This document shows positions 16,609 through 25,088 of a stretch of DNA of 64,000 bases, in pieces. A program made the position numbers and the translations under genes. The stretch is from Streptomyces hayashii (GTDB lineage Bacteria > Actinomycetota > Actinomycetes > Streptomycetales > Streptomycetaceae). The DNA is taken from positions 1-64,000 of the forward strand of contig NZ_JAHHIU010000084.1 of assembly GCF_024539815.1 (NCBI RefSeq), given 5' to 3'. Position 1 is the stretch's first letter; each line of letters starts with the position of its first letter. The notes under the pieces are model-generated. The model was not told the origin of the DNA. It did not search any database and saw only the letters and a list, made by a program, of their open reading frames with translations.

Positions 16609-18027
16609 TCAGTCGCGGGCGACGCGTTCGTCGTGGCGGAGGGACGCCGGATGCGCCCCGGCGGTGTTCAGCCGCGCCGTGACGACCAGGGTGCCCTCCT
16701 CGATCTGGTAGTCGAGCGGGAGACCGAGGCCGCGCATGGCGGCGACCATGCCGGTGTTGGAGGCCTGCGTCACGGCGTACACGCTCTCGCATCGCGCCTC
16801 GACGGCCATCGCCACCAGCCGGCCGAGCAGCTCGGCGCCGATTCCGCGTCGCTGCCACTGGTCCTCGACCAGCAGCGCGACCTCGGTCTCGTCGCCGTCC
16901 CAGAGCAGATGGCCGAGGCCGACGATGCGGCCGGACGCCGTCTGCACGGCCAGGGTGCGGCCGAAGCGCGGGCTCAGCAGATGGTTGAGGTAGCGGTCCG
17001 CGTCGCGGACCGGCCCGTGGTAGCGCATCCCGAGCGTGCGCGCCGAGCACCGGTCGTGCATCGCCTTCGCCGCTTCCAGGTCGCCGCTGTCGGCCCGGCG
17101 CACGGTGATGTCGCCGCCCTCGGGCAGCGTCAGCATGTCCTGCCCGCGCGGGATCCGCGGCCCGAGCCGGGCGTCCAGCTCCACCAGGGCCCGCGCGCGG
17201 GCGAACTCGGTCGGGGTGAAGGGCGGATGGGGCCGCTCCACGGTGATCACCCCGCCTTCCGGCGCGCGCAGCCGCATCACGGTGTCCTCCAGCACGCCCT
17301 CCACGGGCACGCCCTCCGGCCCGCGGCCCGTGCCGCCCGACGCGGCGGGCAGCGAGCGGATCGTGCACCGGCCGAGCAACTGCCTGAGTGCCAGGGGGAG
17401 TTCGGCGGCGTCCAGCGCGGTACGGGTCGCCAGACCGAGGACCCGGGTGGGCGCGTCCACCAGATCGTGGGCGTCGGCGCGCTCGATCCAGGTGCCTCCG
17501 CCGCCCGCGAGGGAGACGGCCCGGCCGATCTCGGCGGCGGCGAGGGAGCCCGGGGCGCGCAGCAGGAACTCGTCCACCGTGTCCTCGCCCAGCGGATGCG
17601 TCTGCAGGCTCAGGATGTCCACCCGGTGAGCGGCGAGCGCGGCGCAGAGCGCGGCCAGCGATCCCGGGGCGTCCTTCACCGTGGTCCGCATCCGCCACAG
17701 GGCGCTGCCCTCCTCGACCCCGGGGGACGGCTCCGACGGCCCGGCCTGCCGCTCCTCGGAGGGCGGCCGGGCGTCGGTATCCCCGGCGGGCGGCGCGTGA
17801 CCGTGGCGCCGCGCCCACCAGGTGTGGAACCCGGCCGTGGCGACCAGCAGGGCCGCGGAGACGGCCAGCAGCACCGGGCCGTCCGGACCGTGACCCACCA
17901 GGTTGGCCACGCCGTCGGCCACCGCGACGGCCGTGAAGAGCGCGGCGAGCTCCACCACGTCCCGCCGCCAGTGGTGCACCGGCCGTCCGTTCCTCGCGCG
18001 CGTCACATCGGAGAAGTCCTGAGTCAT
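16609..18027 (-). CDS. Membrane-anchored ACT-GNAT acetyltransferase
   Basis: 472 residues from ATG 18027. Residues about 25-70 form two hydrophobic segments (VVELAALFTAVAVADGVANL and VLLAVSAALLVATAGF). An ACT domain follows (WRMRTTVKDAPGSLAALCAAL..HRVDILSLQTHPLG, about 110-190), and a C-terminal GNAT domain ends the protein (about 315-450) with the acetyl-CoA loop QWQRRGIGAEL. ACT-GNAT fusions are known in actinobacteria as protein lysine acetyltransferases whose activity responds to amino acids; that role is transferred by architecture. The two predicted membrane helices suggest tethering to the membrane. Confidence 0.75.
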   Translation of the reverse strand: MTQDFSDVTRARNGRPVHHWRRDVVELAALFTAVAVADGVANLVGHGPDGPVLLAVSAALLVATAGFHTWWARRHGHAPPAGDTDARPPSEERQAGPSEPSPGVEEGSALWRMRTTVKDAPGSLAALCAALAAHRVDILSLQTHPLGEDTVDEFLLRAPGSLAAAEIGRAVSLAGGGGTWIERADAHDLVDAPTRVLGLATRTALDAAELPLALRQLLGRCTIRSLPAASGGTGRGPEGVPVEGVLEDTVMRLRAPEGGVITVERPHPPFTPTEFARARALVELDARLGPRIPRGQDMLTLPEGGDITVRRADSGDLEAAKAMHDRCSARTLGMRYHGPVRDADRYLNHLLSPRFGRTLAVQTASGRIVGLGHLLWDGDETEVALLVEDQWQRRGIGAELLGRLVAMAVEARCESVYAVTQASNTGMVAAMRGLGLPLDYQIEEGTLVVTARLNTAGAHPASLRHDERVARD

Positions 18028-18149
18028 GCAGCCACTGTGGAGGAACCGTGTTGCGTGATCACGAACGGTTTGTGACTGATGGGTAAAGGCTACGAATGCC
18101 CGTTTTGTTGATCCCTCTACGACGGTGATCCCCGCCGGGCGCCACGACT

Positions 18150-18186
18150 GTGCCGCGCACCGGGGGATGACGCCGGTGCGCGGCAC
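18150..18186 (-). terminator. Hairpin terminator of phoD
   Basis: A perfect 14-bp inverted repeat, arms GTGCCGCGCACCGG (18150-18163) and its complement (18173-18186), with a 9-nt loop. It begins 27 nt past the phoD stop, before the promoter region of the ACT-GNAT gene. Confidence 0.8.
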
Positions 18187-18212
18187 GGTGTCGAGGTTAC
18201 GGGACGCCGGAC

Positions 18213-19799
18213 CTACTGCCCGACTCGTCCCGGCTGGAGCACCTTGGTGAACAGCACGGTCCCGTCCTGCTCGCGCAGACGCACCGTCAACTCGCCGCTG
18301 CCGCCGTCGATGTCGACCTCGCCGAAGAACTGGTAGCCGCCCGCGGGCGACACGTTCGACGCGGTCGGCGCCTTCACGAACACCCGCTCCGGACCGAAGG
18401 TGCCGTCCAGCGCGCTGGCCGGGAAGGCGCCCGCGTTGAGCGGACCGGAGACGAACTCCCAGAACGGCTCGAAGTCGGTGAACGCGGCCCGTGACGGCTG
18501 GTAGTGCTGCGCCGAGGTGTGGTGGACGTCCGCCGTCAGCCACACCGTGCCGGTGATCCTCCGGTGCTTGACGTACCGCAGCAGCTCGGCGATCTGCAGC
18601 TCACGGCCCAGCGGGGCGCCCGGGTCGCCCTGCGCGACGGCCTCGATGTTCGGCCTGCCCTCGGTGGCGTCCGGCACGACCAGCCCGAGCGGCATGTCGG
18701 CGGCGATCACCTTCCACACCGCGCGCGAGCGCGACAGCTCCCGCTTCAGCCACTCCAACTGCTCGGCGCCCAGGATGCCCTGCGGATCCGTCCGCTGGTC
18801 GTCGGGCGAGTTGGCGTTGCGGTAGGTGCGCATGTCCAGCACGAACACGTCCAGCAGCGGTCCGTGGCGCACCACCCGGTGCACGCGGCCCTCCTTGGCG
18901 CCCGGCCGCAGGGTGGAGACCGGGAAGTACTCGCTGAACGCCCGCCGTGCGCGCCCCGCGAGCACGTCGACGCTCTTCTCCGTGTAACGGGCGTCGGAGT
19001 CGGCGATCACCTCGCCCGGGTACCAGTTGTTGCGGACCTCGTGGTCGTCCCACTGGACGACGGACGGCACCTGGGCGTTGAACCTGCGCAGGTTGTCGTC
19101 GAGCAGGTTGTAGCGGAAGTTGCCGCGGAACTCCGCGAGCGTCTCGGCGACCTTCGCCTTCTCCTCGGTGACGACGTTGCGCCACAGGCTGCCGTCGGGC
19201 AGCGCCTGGGTCGCCGTGATCGGGCCGTCGGCGTAGATGTTGTCGCCGCTGCACAGGAAGAAGTCGGGGTCGAGCCTGGCCATCGCGTCGTAGATGCGGT
19301 AGCCGCCCAGTTCGGGGTTGATGCCCCAGCCCTGGCCGGCGAGGTCCCCGGACCACAGGAAGCGCACCCCGCGCCGGCGTCCGAGGGGCGTGGTGCGGAA
19401 GGTGCCGGCCACCGGCTCGCCGGTACGGCGCGGGTCGTCCGGGTCGGCGAGCAGCACCCGGTAGTGGATCTGCTCGCCTGCCGGCAGACCGTGCAGACGG
19501 GTCGTGCCGGTGAAGTCCGTGCCGGCGCCGAGCAGCGGACCGTGCCAACGGCGGGCGCCCCGGAAGGACTCGGTGGCAGCGGTCTCGACGATCATCCGGG
19601 CCGGACGGTCGGAGCGCACCCACACCAGTCCGGAGTCGGAGGTCACGTCCCCGGCCTGGACGCCCCACCCCGCCTCGGGGCGCCCGGACAGTGCGAAGGC
19701 GGGGGCCGCGCCGGCGGCGGCGGGCAGGGTCAGGGCCGCGGACGCGGCGAGCGAGCCGCGCAGGACGCCGCGGCGTCCGGGGAACGGACGGTGGGACAT
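18213..19799 (-). CDS. phoD: PhoD-like alkaline phosphatase/phosphodiesterase, Tat-exported
   Basis: 528 residues. The N-terminus has a twin-arginine signal (PGRRGVLRGSLAASAALTL) with an Ala-rich cleavage region (AGAAPAFA), so export across the membrane is expected. The metallophosphatase motifs are WSGDLAGQGWG, FFLCSGDNIYADG, VQWDDHEVRNNWYPG and TADVHHTSAQHY, which match PhoD (Ca/Fe-dependent phosphomono/diesterase). In streptomycetes phoD is normally induced by phosphate starvation through PhoP; I did not find an unambiguous PHO box upstream. Confidence 0.92.
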   Translation of the reverse strand: MSHRPFPGRRGVLRGSLAASAALTLPAAAGAAPAFALSGRPEAGWGVQAGDVTSDSGLVWVRSDRPARMIVETAATESFRGARRWHGPLLGAGTDFTGTTRLHGLPAGEQIHYRVLLADPDDPRRTGEPVAGTFRTTPLGRRRGVRFLWSGDLAGQGWGINPELGGYRIYDAMARLDPDFFLCSGDNIYADGPITATQALPDGSLWRNVVTEEKAKVAETLAEFRGNFRYNLLDDNLRRFNAQVPSVVQWDDHEVRNNWYPGEVIADSDARYTEKSVDVLAGRARRAFSEYFPVSTLRPGAKEGRVHRVVRHGPLLDVFVLDMRTYRNANSPDDQRTDPQGILGAEQLEWLKRELSRSRAVWKVIAADMPLGLVVPDATEGRPNIEAVAQGDPGAPLGRELQIAELLRYVKHRRITGTVWLTADVHHTSAQHYQPSRAAFTDFEPFWEFVSGPLNAGAFPASALDGTFGPERVFVKAPTASNVSPAGGYQFFGEVDIDGGSGELTVRLREQDGTVLFTKVLQPGRVGQ

Positions 19800-19917
19800 G
19801 GAAGGGCCTCCAGGGGCGAAAACCGGCCGGTGTGCACAGCCACAAGTACTGGTGCGCCGCAGCGCGCACGCAAACCACGGGTGAACAACCGCCGCACGTC
19901 CAGCCACCGCCCGGCCG

Positions 19918-21360
19918 TCACTCCCCGGCGGCCTCCCTCATCAGCCGTACGCCGTCGTGGATGCGCGCGGGCGACAGATGCGCGTAGCCGAGGACGAGAC
20001 GGATCCCCGCTTCGCCCTCTCCCCGGCCGGCACGCGCGTGTGCGTGGTCGGCCAGCGCACGCACGTCGACGCCGGCCGCGGCCACCCGCTCCAGGAAGCG
20101 CCGCTGCGGCCCGTACCGGGGCGGGAGTTCGGCGATGACGTGGAGTCCCGCGGCGATCCCCGACACCCGCGCCCCCGGGAAGTGCTCCCGCAGAGCGGCC
20201 ACGAGGGCGTCACGCCGCTCCCGGTAGGCGCGCTGGCAGCGGCGCAGCTGGCGGTCGTAGTCGCCGCGCTCCACGAACCGGGCGAACAGCGCCTGGTCGA
20301 GTGCGGGATGGCCGAGGTCCGTCGTCCGTTTGCGCTCGACGACCTCCTCGGCCAGCGCCTCGGGGACGAGCAGCCAGCCGAGCCGCAGCCCCGGCGCGAG
20401 GGACTTGCTGACGGACCCGGTGTAGGCCACGCGCTCCGGGTCCAGGCCCTGGAGCGCGCCCACCGGAGCGCGGTCGTAGCGGAAGTCGCCGTCGTAGTCG
20501 TCCTCGATCACGAGGCCGTCCACGGACCGCGCCCAGTCCAGCAGTTCGGCGCGCCGTCGCGCGGAGTAGGAGATTCCGGTGGGGAACTGGTGGGCCGGCG
20601 TCGTCGTCACGGCCCGTACCCCGGACGACCGCAGCGCCGCGAGGTCGATCCCCTCGTCGTCCAGGGGCAGCGGGACGACCGTGACGCCGGCCGCCGCGTA
20701 CAGGGTCCCGTGCTGCGGGCTCCCGGGGTCCTCGACTCCCACCTCGTCCGTCCCGCGCGCGTGCAGCGCCCGGCCGAGCAGCGCCGTCGCCTGGGCCACG
20801 CCGGAGACGATCACGAGGCGCTCCGGGTCGGCCACCACCCCCCGGCGGCGGGCGAGGAGGTCGGCGAGCGCGGTGCGCAGCCGGGGCAGCCCGCGCGGAT
20901 CGGGATAGCCGAGCTCGTGGTGGGGCAGTTCGGCGAGCACGCCCCGCTGCGCGGCCGCCCAGGCCGCGCGCGGGAACAGCGAGAGGTCCGGTGTGCCGGG
21001 CACGAAGTCGGCCCGTGCGCCCGCAGGGCGCGGAGCGAGGTCGCGCGTGTGCGGCCGCGCCGCGCGTGCGGCGCCGCCCACCCAGGTTCCGGCGCCACGG
21101 CCGCTGCGCAGATAGCCCTCGGCCGTCAGCTGCTCGTACGCCTCCGTCACCAGCCCGCGCGACACCCCGAGATCGGCGGCCAGGTCCCGGCTCGACGGCA
21201 GCCGGGCGCCCTGCGCGAGCCGCCCCGAGCGCACCGCGTCGCGCAGCGCGGCCTGTAGCGCCCGGCCACGCGCGCGCGGCGGAGCGCCGGCCGCCGGGAG
21301 CAGCACCTCCCAGGCGGCCGAGGCGGACGGCTGCTCCGGATTGGTCCCCGATGACGTCAT
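19918..21360 (-). CDS. MocR/PdxR-type regulator (GntR HTH + aminotransferase fold)
   Basis: 480 residues. The N-terminal GntR winged helix (LRDAVRSGRLAQGARLPSSRDLAADLGVSRG) is joined to a fold-type-I aminotransferase domain with the PLP lysine in TGSVSKSLAPGLRLGW and the PLP-binding EDDYDGDFRYDR. Such proteins bind PLP and usually control vitamin B6, GABA or transport genes. It is divergent from an EamA transporter, the likely target. Its start sits in the palindrome ATGACGTCAT (21351-21360). Confidence 0.93.
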   Translation of the reverse strand: MTSSGTNPEQPSASAAWEVLLPAAGAPPRARGRALQAALRDAVRSGRLAQGARLPSSRDLAADLGVSRGLVTEAYEQLTAEGYLRSGRGAGTWVGGAARAARPHTRDLAPRPAGARADFVPGTPDLSLFPRAAWAAAQRGVLAELPHHELGYPDPRGLPRLRTALADLLARRRGVVADPERLVIVSGVAQATALLGRALHARGTDEVGVEDPGSPQHGTLYAAAGVTVVPLPLDDEGIDLAALRSSGVRAVTTTPAHQFPTGISYSARRRAELLDWARSVDGLVIEDDYDGDFRYDRAPVGALQGLDPERVAYTGSVSKSLAPGLRLGWLLVPEALAEEVVERKRTTDLGHPALDQALFARFVERGDYDRQLRRCQRAYRERRDALVAALREHFPGARVSGIAAGLHVIAELPPRYGPQRRFLERVAAAGVDVRALADHAHARAGRGEGEAGIRLVLGYAHLSPARIHDGVRLMREAAGE

Positions 21361-21407
21361 GGAAGTGGACCTTAATCCGGGCCGTCGCCGCTCCTAGCGT
21401 CGCTGTC
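21361..21407. promoter_or_regulatory. MocR/EamA divergent promoter
   Basis: Only 47 nt separate the two start codons, so the promoters must overlap and MocR binding would affect both genes. The intergenic block includes CCTTAATCC and a TAGCGT element about 13 nt before the transporter ATG. Confidence 0.4.
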
Positions 21408-22571
21408 ATGAACCCCACCGTCCTGCGCGGATCCCTGCTCTGCGCGTTCGCCTGCGTGCTCGTCGGCGGATCCTTCACCGCCAACAGCGTCCTCGGCTCC
21501 TACCCGTACGCCGACGGCCAGACCCTGCGCTACGGCCTGGCGTGTCTGCTCCTCGTACCCCTGGCGGGGGCCGGCGCCGGAGCCCGGCTGCGCGCGCTGG
21601 CCTGGCGCGGGTGGGCGCGTCTGGCGCTGCTCGCCGCGGTCGGGATGGTCGGCTTCAACCTGGCCGTGCTGTCGGCCGAGCGGACCGCGGAACCCGCCGT
21701 CCCCGGCGTCCTCGTGGGCTGCGCGCCCGTCGTGGTGGCGGTCGTGGTCCCGCTCGTGGAGGGGCGGCGGCCCCGCCGTGCGGTGCTGTACGGGGCCTCG
21801 CTGGTCGCCGTCGGGGCGTTCACCGTGCAGGGGTGGGGCCGGGCGGACGGCGCGGGAGTCGCCTGGTCGGTCTGCGCGCTGGCCGGGGAGGTCGGTTTCG
21901 CGGTGCTGGCCGTGCCCGTTCTGCGGCCCCTGGGCCCGCGGCTGCTCTCCGCCACGGTGTGCGGGCTCGCCGCCGCCGAGTCCGCGGCGCTCGGACTGCT
22001 GTCGGCCGGCGACGGCCGGCTGCGCCGACCCGACGGCGCGGAGGCCGCCGCGCTGCTGTGGCAGGCGGCGGTCGTCACCGTCGTCGGCTTCGTGTGCTGG
22101 TACATGGGCATGCAGCGGATCGGCGCGGAGCGGGCCACGCTCTTCTCCGGCCTCATCCCCGTCGCGGCCGCCTGCACCGCGCCGCTCGTGGGAACGGGCT
22201 CCTACGGTCCCGCCCAGGCCGCCGGCAGCGCCCTCGTGGGGGCCGGGGTCGCCCTGGGAGCGGCGGCGGCGAACCGCGGCTCGGCCTCAGCGGCTGCCGT
22301 CGAGGATCACGCGGGCGACGAGCGCCGGGTCGTCGCTCATCGGGCAGTGGCCGCAGCCGGGCAGCCGCACCAGGCGCGCGGCCGGGATGATCTGCTTGAC
22401 GCGGACGCCCTGGCGGCGCACGAGCAGCCAGTCGCGGGTGCCCCAGGCGACGGTGACCGGCATGCCGGGCAGGTCGTCGGTGAACTTGACCGTGATACCG
22501 GCCTTCAGGGTCTCGTCGAACCCGGTGGCCTGGGCCAGGGCCAGCGTCTCGGCGACCACGGCCTCGGGTGA
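21408..22571 (+). CDS. EamA/DMT-family transporter with unusual 3' extension
   Basis: A 387-codon frame. Residues 1-290 form a typical ten-helix drug/metabolite exporter with two EamA halves (GGSFTANSVLGSYPYADGQ near the start; FSGLIPVAAACTAPL near the end). The last ~95 codons are hydrophilic and lie directly antisense to the convergent alpha/beta-hydrolase gene; they look like the mirror of that gene rather than transporter. The natural stop, expected near 22,290, is absent. Either the overlap is real or a stop was lost. Exported substrate unknown; control by the divergent MocR is likely. Confidence 0.8.
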   Translation: MNPTVLRGSLLCAFACVLVGGSFTANSVLGSYPYADGQTLRYGLACLLLVPLAGAGAGARLRALAWRGWARLALLAAVGMVGFNLAVLSAERTAEPAVPGVLVGCAPVVVAVVVPLVEGRRPRRAVLYGASLVAVGAFTVQGWGRADGAGVAWSVCALAGEVGFAVLAVPVLRPLGPRLLSATVCGLAAAESAALGLLSAGDGRLRRPDGAEAAALLWQAAVVTVVGFVCWYMGMQRIGAERATLFSGLIPVAAACTAPLVGTGSYGPAQAAGSALVGAGVALGAAAANRGSASAAAVEDHAGDERRVVAHRAVAAAGQPHQARGRDDLLDADALAAHEQPVAGAPGDGDRHAGQVVGELDRDTGLQGLVEPGGLGQGQRLGDHGLG

Positions 22572-23117
22572 ACGGCGGCCGGGGCGGGCGTAGATGGTGC
22601 TGGTCAGGGCGGTGCGGCCGGCCGCCGTGCTCGCCAGACGCTCGACGAGGGGCAGCGGCAGCCTGCGGGAGATTGCCCGCATGGTGGTGAGAACGCCGAA
22701 GGCGTAGCGCCGCTCCGCCTCGGACCAGAATCCGGCCGGGGACAACGCGGTGACGGTCCGCACCAGCTTCTCGCGTCCGAGTTCCAGGGCGAGCAGGCCG
22801 CCCAGGGAGTTGCCCGCCACATGGGGACGGTCCAGCTCCATCGCCTCGCAGAAGGCGCGGAACACCGCGGTCGTCGTGGGCAGGTCGTAGTCGAGGCCGT
22901 CCGGCAGGGCGGGGGAGGCTCCGAAGCCCGGCAGGTCCACCGCGATCACGTCGCGTTCGGCGGCCAGGATGTCCACCACCGGGTCCCAGGCCTGCCGGTG
23001 GTGGCCGATGCCGTGCAGCAGGAGCAGCGGCTCGCCCGCGCCCGCGCGCCGGTATGACACGGTGACCGGCAGGGGGCCGCTGGGGGAGGGGACCGTGAAG
23101 GAGACGGTGGCGGACAT
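22287..23117 (-). CDS. Alpha/beta hydrolase
   Basis: 276 residues from ATG 23117, preceded by AGGAG at 6 nt. Oxyanion motif LLLLHGIGHHRQAWDP, nucleophile elbow GNSLGG, acid in WGTRDWLL and catalytic His in LPGCGHCPMSDDP are all present, so an active serine hydrolase is expected. The substrate cannot be told. It converges on, and overlaps by 285 nt, the extended EamA frame. Confidence 0.88.
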   Translation of the reverse strand: MSATVSFTVPSPSGPLPVTVSYRRAGAGEPLLLLHGIGHHRQAWDPVVDILAAERDVIAVDLPGFGASPALPDGLDYDLPTTTAVFRAFCEAMELDRPHVAGNSLGGLLALELGREKLVRTVTALSPAGFWSEAERRYAFGVLTTMRAISRRLPLPLVERLASTAAGRTALTSTIYARPGRRSPEAVVAETLALAQATGFDETLKAGITVKFTDDLPGMPVTVAWGTRDWLLVRRQGVRVKQIIPAARLVRLPGCGHCPMSDDPALVARVILDGSR

Positions 23118-23249
23118 GGGAGCTCCTCGTCTGGACTGGCCGGGGGACGCCGTAGACAGCTTGTCAGCAATTACTACTGGCGGGTAGCCCCCAGCTGAGT
23201 GAACCCCGCGAAGGCCCGCGTCATGCGCTTCTCCCGCTCTCCCTCCCGC

Positions 23250-23903
23250 TCAACGGGCCCTGCGCAGCTCCAGGTTGAAGTCGGCGTGACCGAAACGGCG
23301 CATGAGGTCGAGCCACAGCGGCAGCCACATCTCCACGCTCCGAGCCGCCCGGATCCCGCCCAGATCGATCACCCGGTCGGCAGGCCAGCCGAACTCCCCG
23401 AGCAGCGCCGTGACCCGGCTCTTGGCGTCCTCGTCGTCACCGCACACGAAGACCTGGTGCTCGCCCGGCACCCGAGCGGGGTCCACCATCACCTGGCTGT
23501 TGACGGTGTTGAGGGACTTCACCACGCGCGCCCGCGGAAACGCCCGCTGGATCTGCTCGCCCACGCTGTCCGACTCCACGGGCGACAACCGCGCCTCGCC
23601 GCCCTCGAAGGCCAGCGGGTTGGAGACGTCGAGCACCACCTTGCCGTCGAGGTGGGCCGCCCCGGCCGCCTGCAACGCCGTCAGGGAGGCGCGCCCGGCA
23701 ACGGCGTTCACGATCACCTCGGAGGCGGCCGCCGCCTCAGCGAACGTTCCCGTGCTCGCGCCCGCCCCCGCCTGCCGTGCCCACTCCAGAGCCGCCGGAT
23801 TGTCCTTCGAGCGTGAACCCAGGACCACCGAGTGCCCCAGGCGCACCAGCTCGCCGCCCAGCGTGCGCCCGACCTCGCCCGTACCCAGCACCGCGTACCG
23901 CAC
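23250..23903 (-). CDS. NADP-binding F420-reductase-like oxidoreductase
   Basis: 217 residues, one Rossmann domain. GTGEVGRTLGGELVRLGHSVVLGSRS is the NADP loop, with Ser-Arg-Ser for the 2'-phosphate; VVLDVSNPL and RVVKSLNTV are the other landmarks of the F420:NADP oxidoreductase-like family (COG2085). Such proteins may use F420 or another acceptor; the physiological reaction is not known. Monocistronic, with a 276-nt non-coding stretch upstream shared divergently with a GntR gene. Confidence 0.85.
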   Translation of the reverse strand: MRYAVLGTGEVGRTLGGELVRLGHSVVLGSRSKDNPAALEWARQAGAGASTGTFAEAAAASEVIVNAVAGRASLTALQAAGAAHLDGKVVLDVSNPLAFEGGEARLSPVESDSVGEQIQRAFPRARVVKSLNTVNSQVMVDPARVPGEHQVFVCGDDEDAKSRVTALLGEFGWPADRVIDLGGIRAARSVEMWLPLWLDLMRRFGHADFNLELRRAR

Positions 23904-24048
23904 AGCCGACCTCCCGTGTCCCGGACCGGACGGAGCGCCGGCCTGGCGCCACGGTAATTCCCGCCGGCCGACTCGGGCCTCCTTTGCGGCGCGAGCCCGG
24001 CCGGAGTGTCACGGGAGCGCGTCCGCACGACCGCCTCGTAAACGCTTT

Positions 24049-24067
24049 CCCCCAAGAGCCCCTTGGG
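24049..24067. repeat. Hairpin upstream of the GntR promoter
   Basis: CCCCAAG and CTTGGGG form a 7-bp inverted repeat with a 5-nt loop in the divergent region. It could be a weak terminator or a binding site; nothing further can be said. Confidence 0.35.
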
Positions 24068-24084
24068 GTGACAGGGTTCGAGGA

Positions 24085-24119
24085 TTGGTCTTGACCAAGG
24101 GTGAGGGGCGTCCTATGGT
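24085..24119 (+). promoter_or_regulatory. Promoter with DasR-like operator
   Basis: TTGACC (24091-24096) and TATGGT (24114-24119), 17 nt apart, make a good sigma-70-type promoter. The palindrome TTGGTCTTGACCAA (24085-24098) covers the -35 box. It closely resembles the DasR-responsive element consensus (core TGGTCTAGACCA), also used by other GntR/HutC repressors, so the promoter is probably repressed by DasR or by its own product. Confidence 0.6.
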
Positions 24120-24197
24120 CGCAGATAAGTGCAACAACCTTTAATAAACAAGGGCGCGAAAAAACGCTGCCGACCACGGCGATGTGCGGAGGACAGG

Positions 24198-24959
24198 GTG
24201 GGGACCACGCAACTGGAATCGGTACCGGAACCGAAGTACTGGCATCTCAGGACGGTGCTCAGCGAAGCGCTCGACTCCGAGTTCACCGTGGGGGAGATCC
24301 TGCCCAACGAGCGCGAGCTGGCCGCCCGCTTCGGCGTCGCCCGTGCGACGCTGCGCCAGGCGCTGGAGCAGCTCGAACTGGAAGGCAGGCTGCAGCGCCG
24401 CCGAGGCGTCGGCACCACCGTCGCGCCGCCGCGGATGGGCGTGGCCGTCGGCACCGAGCAGCAGGTGTGGCCCGGCACGGACGACGACGCCTGGCAGCCC
24501 GTCGACAGCACGCTCGCGGCTCCGCCCGCGGCCGTCGCCACCGCCCTGGAGACGGCCCGCGACCAGGCCGTGCACATCGTGCGCCGCTCGCGCGTCTCGG
24601 ACGGCCAGCCCGTCGCCGCCGAACTGCTCTACATCCCCCTGACGTCGGTGCCCGACGTGACCGGAGCCGACGCTCCCTCCGAAGCGGCACGCGCGCGTGC
24701 CGTGCTCGGCGAGTTGCAGCGCCTCGAACTTCAGGGGCAGGACCGCGCGGTGGAGCTGGGCTCGGCCCGCGCGGACGACGCGAGGGAACTCGACCGGCTC
24801 CCCGGCGCGCCCGTCCTCGTGGTCACCACCCGCTTCTTCGCCGAGGGCCGCACCGCGGCGCTGTCCGTCGCGACGTACCGCGCGGACACGTGCCGGCTGA
24901 CGTTCGGCGCGTCGGGCGGCGTGGAGATACACCACGGTCCGGAGCGCGACGCCTCCTGA
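24198..24959 (+). CDS. GntR-family regulator, HutC/UTRA type
   Basis: 253 residues from GTG 24198, preceded by GGAGGA at 4 nt. Winged-helix at residues about 12-75 (NERELAARFGVARATLRQALEQLELEGRL, then RRRGVGTTVA) and a UTRA ligand domain afterwards, ending VATYRADTCRLTF. Such regulators sense sugars, amino-sugar phosphates or histidine-type metabolites. No transport or catabolic genes are adjacent, so the regulon is probably elsewhere. The palindrome over its promoter suggests autoregulation or DasR control. Confidence 0.9.
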   Translation: MGTTQLESVPEPKYWHLRTVLSEALDSEFTVGEILPNERELAARFGVARATLRQALEQLELEGRLQRRRGVGTTVAPPRMGVAVGTEQQVWPGTDDDAWQPVDSTLAAPPAAVATALETARDQAVHIVRRSRVSDGQPVAAELLYIPLTSVPDVTGADAPSEAARARAVLGELQRLELQGQDRAVELGSARADDARELDRLPGAPVLVVTTRFFAEGRTAALSVATYRADTCRLTFGASGGVEIHHGPERDAS

Positions 24960-25039
24960 ACGCCGCCCGTGCGCGGCGGGTCGCGAGCGGGGCAGGCTCC
25001 CCGTACCGCGCACCCCGCCGCCGGCCGACCACCCACGCC

Positions 25040-25064
25040 GCGCCCCGGAACTCCTCCGGGGCGC
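25040..25064. terminator. Hairpin between convergent GntR and ROK genes
   Basis: A perfect 10-bp stem, GCGCCCCGGA (25040-25049) and TCCGGGGCGC (25055-25064), with a 5-nt loop, lies in the convergent gap and would serve both genes. Confidence 0.8.
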
Positions 25065-25088
25065 GACGCGTTCTCCCGGTGACCGCCC

